In this document: positions 62,016-64,000 of the stretch, in pieces
Position numbering within the stretch: position 1 is the first letter of the stretch
How the letters are laid out: every line of letters starts with the position of its first letter
Assembly (NCBI RefSeq): GCF_019575955.1
Contig: NZ_CP080575.1
Span: forward strand, 2,170,001 to 2,234,000
Direction: 5' to 3'
DNA length: 64,000 bases
From: Nesterenkonia pannonica
GTDB lineage: Bacteria; Actinomycetota; Actinomycetes; Actinomycetales; Micrococcaceae
Made by a program: the position numbers and the translations under genes
The notes under the pieces: model-generated
Seen by the model: only the letters and a program-made list of their open reading frames with translations
The model's database searches: none
What the model was told of the DNA's origin: nothing

Positions 62016-62991
62016 ATGACACTCGCACATTCAAAGTTCATCAAATCCGCCGCAGTGCTCTCCGTGCTTGGGGTGGCCCTCACCGGCTGCGCCGACGACA
62101 ACAGTGACGCAGACGACGAAGAGGCCGAGGACGCCGACGTCGAGACTGACGAGAACGGCGGCGACGACGCTGAAGCTGGCGACGACGCTGAGGTAGGCGG
62201 CGACGGTGAGGAGATCACCCTCTCCATGTTCGCCGGCTGGGAAGAGGGCATCGTCGCCACCCACCTCTGGGAGATCCTCCTGGAGGAGGAGGGCTACGAG
62301 GTGAACATTGAGGAGTCTGAGGCAGGTGTGGCCTACGCAGGCCTCGCCAACGCCGACTACGACGTCAACCTCGACGCGTGGCTGCCCATCACCCACGAGT
62401 CCTACTGGGAGGAGTACGGCGACGACCTCGAAGACCTCGGCACCTGGAACGACGAGGTCTACCTGACCATCGCCGTCAACGAGGATGCTCCCATCGAGTC
62501 CCTCGAGGAGCTCGCCGACAACGCCGACGAGTTCGACAACACCATCTACGGCATCGAGCCGGGCGCTGGCCTGACCGACGCCACGGAGAACGAGGTCATC
62601 CCGACCTACGGCCTGGAGGACATGGACTTCATCACCTCCTCCACCTCCGCGATGATCGCCGAGCTGGACAGCCAGATGAGCGCTTAAGCGAGAACGTCGT
62701 CGTCACCCTGTGGCGTCCGCACTGGACCTACGGCGAGTACGAGATCCGCGACCTCGAGGATCCAGAGGGCACTCTGGGCGACGAAGAGGGTCTGCACATC
62801 GTGGCCCGTGACGGGTTCTCCGACGACCACCCTGAGGTGACTCAGTGGCTCGAGGACTTCGACATGGACACCGAGATGCTCAACGACCTGCTGGGCCACA
62901 CCTTCGGCGGCGAGGCAGACGGTGACCCCGTGACCTTGTCGAAGAGTGGATGGACGAGAACAGCGACTACGTGGACGGTCTGACGAGCTGA
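62016..62991 (+). CDS. proX: glycine betaine-binding lipoprotein, false stop and frameshift
   Basis: Substrate receptor of the importer. From ATG 62016 (AAGGATC upstream): signal with lipobox VLGVALTGC, then an extremely acidic stretch of about 45 residues with runs of Asp and Glu. The ligand-binding part has LSMFAGWEEGIVATHLWE, VNLDAWLPITHESYW, IYGIEPGAGL and, after a stop at 62686-62688 made by GCTTAAGC, VVTLWRPHWTYGEYEIRDLEDP. GCCGGC there gives MSAGENVV. A last break near 62935 precedes WMDENSDYVDGLTS ending 62991. The acidic character suits a halotolerant organism. Confidence 0.9.
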
Positions 62992-63019
62992 TCGACAGCC
63001 TTCACGTCTGAGCACGACA

Positions 63020-63055
63020 CACTGAGGCCCGGTCCCTGGGGACCGGGCCTCAGTG
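63020..63055 (+). terminator. terminator hairpin after proX
   Basis: CACTGAGGCCCGGTCC and GGACCGGGCCTCAGTG form a perfect 16-base stem with loop CTGG, 28 bases after proX and between convergent genes. A T run is lacking. Confidence 0.75.
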
Positions 63056-63071
63056 CATTCGCAGGAGCGTC

Positions 63072-63618
63072 TCAGCCGGTCAGAACGGCCTGCGAATCCT
63101 GGTGCGCATCCTCCTCGTCCTGAATGCTGGCGGCGCTGAAGCAGATGGCGCGGACCGTTCCGTCGGGCAGGTCAAAAGCTGCTCGGCCCGGTGGAACAGG
63201 TCCTGCCACATGCGCAGTTCGCTCTCGGACTCCATGCCGAGAAGGGAGATGAAGGGCGCGCGGCCCTCGTCCAGCAGGCGGCGGGCGTTGCGGTGCAGGT
63301 GCAGCCCGAAGTCAACGATGCCTGCGGAGGTGGGCGCACCATCAGCCTGAATGCGGGTCTCCAGGCGAGCCAGCCCGCGGGGGCGATGTACGTGCAGGGT
63401 GGCTCCGTGAGGTGCTTCTCGACCACCGCGGACCAGGAGGCGGCGAAGCGCTCGGCCTCTCCCTGAGCCTTGGTGCTGGCGTCCCCATGGGCCCGAAGCT
63501 CGGCGACTCGAGCGCCGAACTCGTCGTGCAGCTGCCCGAGGAATGCCAGGAGGCTCTCGGTGAAGACCTCGTCCTGGCGGGGAGCAGGATCAGCGGTGAT
63601 GGTGATGTGGGTGCTCAT
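63072..63618 (-). CDS. short malate-synthase-like protein, frameshifted
   Basis: From ATG 63618. An N-terminal helix (FTESLLAFLGQLHDEFGARVAEL) resembles the malate synthase A start. After a break near 63420, HVHRPRGLARLETRIQADG, IVDFGLHLHRNARRLLDEG, FISLLGMESESELRMWQDLF and LDLPDGTVRAI match in order the RPRGW, LFDFGLYFFHNA, YLPKLESHLEARLWNDVF and IPRGTIRATVLIE blocks of malate synthase. A second break lies near 63180. It then ends with TGA at 63072-63074, before the catalytic part of malate synthase would begin. About 182 residues instead of more than 500. It may be a truncated relative or a member of an uncharacterised aldolase-like family. Confidence 0.55.
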
Positions 63619-63900
63619 GGCTGACTCCTTTGTCAGTTCAGTCGTGCTGCTGCTGGCTGTCCGTGCTGGCTCGTCCTTGAGCTGTCACGTATGCGATGCG
63701 GTCATCGCCTGGTGAAACCAGTCTGCACAGCAGAAAGCGGGTCTGACCCCCGTTGTGCGAGAGAAGATTGGCCGTTCTTCGAAATGGGAAGAAAGCGCTG
63801 TTCGGCTTGCCGACGGTGGGCGAGGTGCGCCCTGCGGATGAGTCTCCGGGCCTGTGGACAGGCCTCGGTGCGACCTCCTGAAGAGGGCTAGCCTGTCGGG

Positions 63901-64000
63901 ATGTCCGCCGAACTCCCCACCAGACTCGCTGGCGACCGCCGCGAGGCGTCCGCCTCTGGCTCGTCGTGCTGCTGGTGGTGATCGCCGCTGCCGCCTCCCT
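63901..64000 (+). CDS. 5' end of an unidentified membrane protein
   Basis: ATG 63901 starts SAELPTRLAGDRR; with one base restored near 63945 the chain continues GVRLWLVVLLVVIAAAAS, a membrane segment, and leaves the window. Too short to name. The 282 bases before it, between this gene and the divergent malate-synthase-like gene, show no recognisable feature. Confidence 0.4.

Noticed and set aside
63691..63891. Small frame of 66 residues near the right end
   Set aside because: No ribosome binding site, unusual Cys/Arg composition and no recognisable motif; treated as intergenic.

Overview
This window comes from a high-GC Gram-positive bacterium, most likely an actinobacterium of the Micrococcales. 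Supporting features are the GTP-type PEP carboxykinase, a single giant Lhr helicase, a DUF4916 NUDIX-like protein, PucR/CdaR-type regulators, ATGA-coupled operons and GTG starts. A glycine betaine ABC importer with a very acidic binding protein suggests a halotolerant member such as Nesterenkonia; that genus is an inference. No phage, insertion sequence or CRISPR array was seen.

The dominant unusual property is how the sequence reads. Almost every long gene is broken by frameshifts or stops, including housekeeping genes (tadA, gcvP, gcvT, pckG, upp, apt, ureA-G). The breaks are not random. In conserved protein motifs, where codons require GCCGGC, the window instead has GTAAGC, GTAGGC, GCTTAC, GCCTAC or the merged forms GCTTAGC and GCTTAAGC. 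Many other breaks are one-base losses in runs of G or C, or loss of a G in CCGGC. I read this as a nanopore-type assembly of a genome carrying a modified GCCGGC site, not as mass pseudogenisation. I therefore annotate whole genes across the breaks and name the breaks.

Layout: 1-4.7 kb, end of an unknown gene, then urease ureABCFGD (+). 4.7-10.9 kb (-), a sugar-acid cluster: CdaR-like regulator, glycerate kinase, GntP permease, fused ascorbate-type PTS EIIA-EIIB, and UlaA-type EIIC. 10.9-13.1 kb, MerR regulator divergent from a SulP anion transporter with a MerR-style promoter between them. 13.1-21.9 kb, a nucleoside/nucleobase salvage block: deoxyribosyltransferase, nucleoside hydrolase, amidohydrolase and a NitT/TauT-like importer with tandem-fused permease (-), divergent from LacI regulator plus ribokinase (+), with two LacI-type operators between. 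22-28 kb, tRNA-Arg, pckG, SixA-like phosphatase, winged-helix regulator, upp, tadA, apt, tRNA-Ser, rlmH and a Rossmann protein. 28.9-33.5 kb, lhr. 33.6-38.5 kb, VOC protein, RluA-like synthase, DedA protein, two unknown membrane proteins and DUF4916.

38.7-40.8 kb, a divergent NarL-type kinase/regulator pair. 40.8-45.8 kb, gcvT, gcvP and a DUF368 membrane protein (-). 45.9-51.6 kb, a PucR regulator divergent from pxpA-BCCP-biotin carboxylase-pxpB-pxpC (5-oxoproline use). 51.7-58.4 kb (-), MOSC protein, YdjM-like membrane protein, MocA-like cytidylyltransferase, XdhC, sodium-solute symporter with a small partner, and a second, fused PxpB-PxpC. 58.4-63 kb (+), MFS transporter and proV-proW-proX. 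The end holds a short malate-synthase-like gene (-) and the start of an unknown membrane protein (+).

Metabolically the block is rich in nitrogen scavenging: urea, nucleosides, 5-oxoproline, glycine and possibly purines through molybdenum hydroxylase maturation factors. It also holds central gluconeogenesis and osmoprotection.
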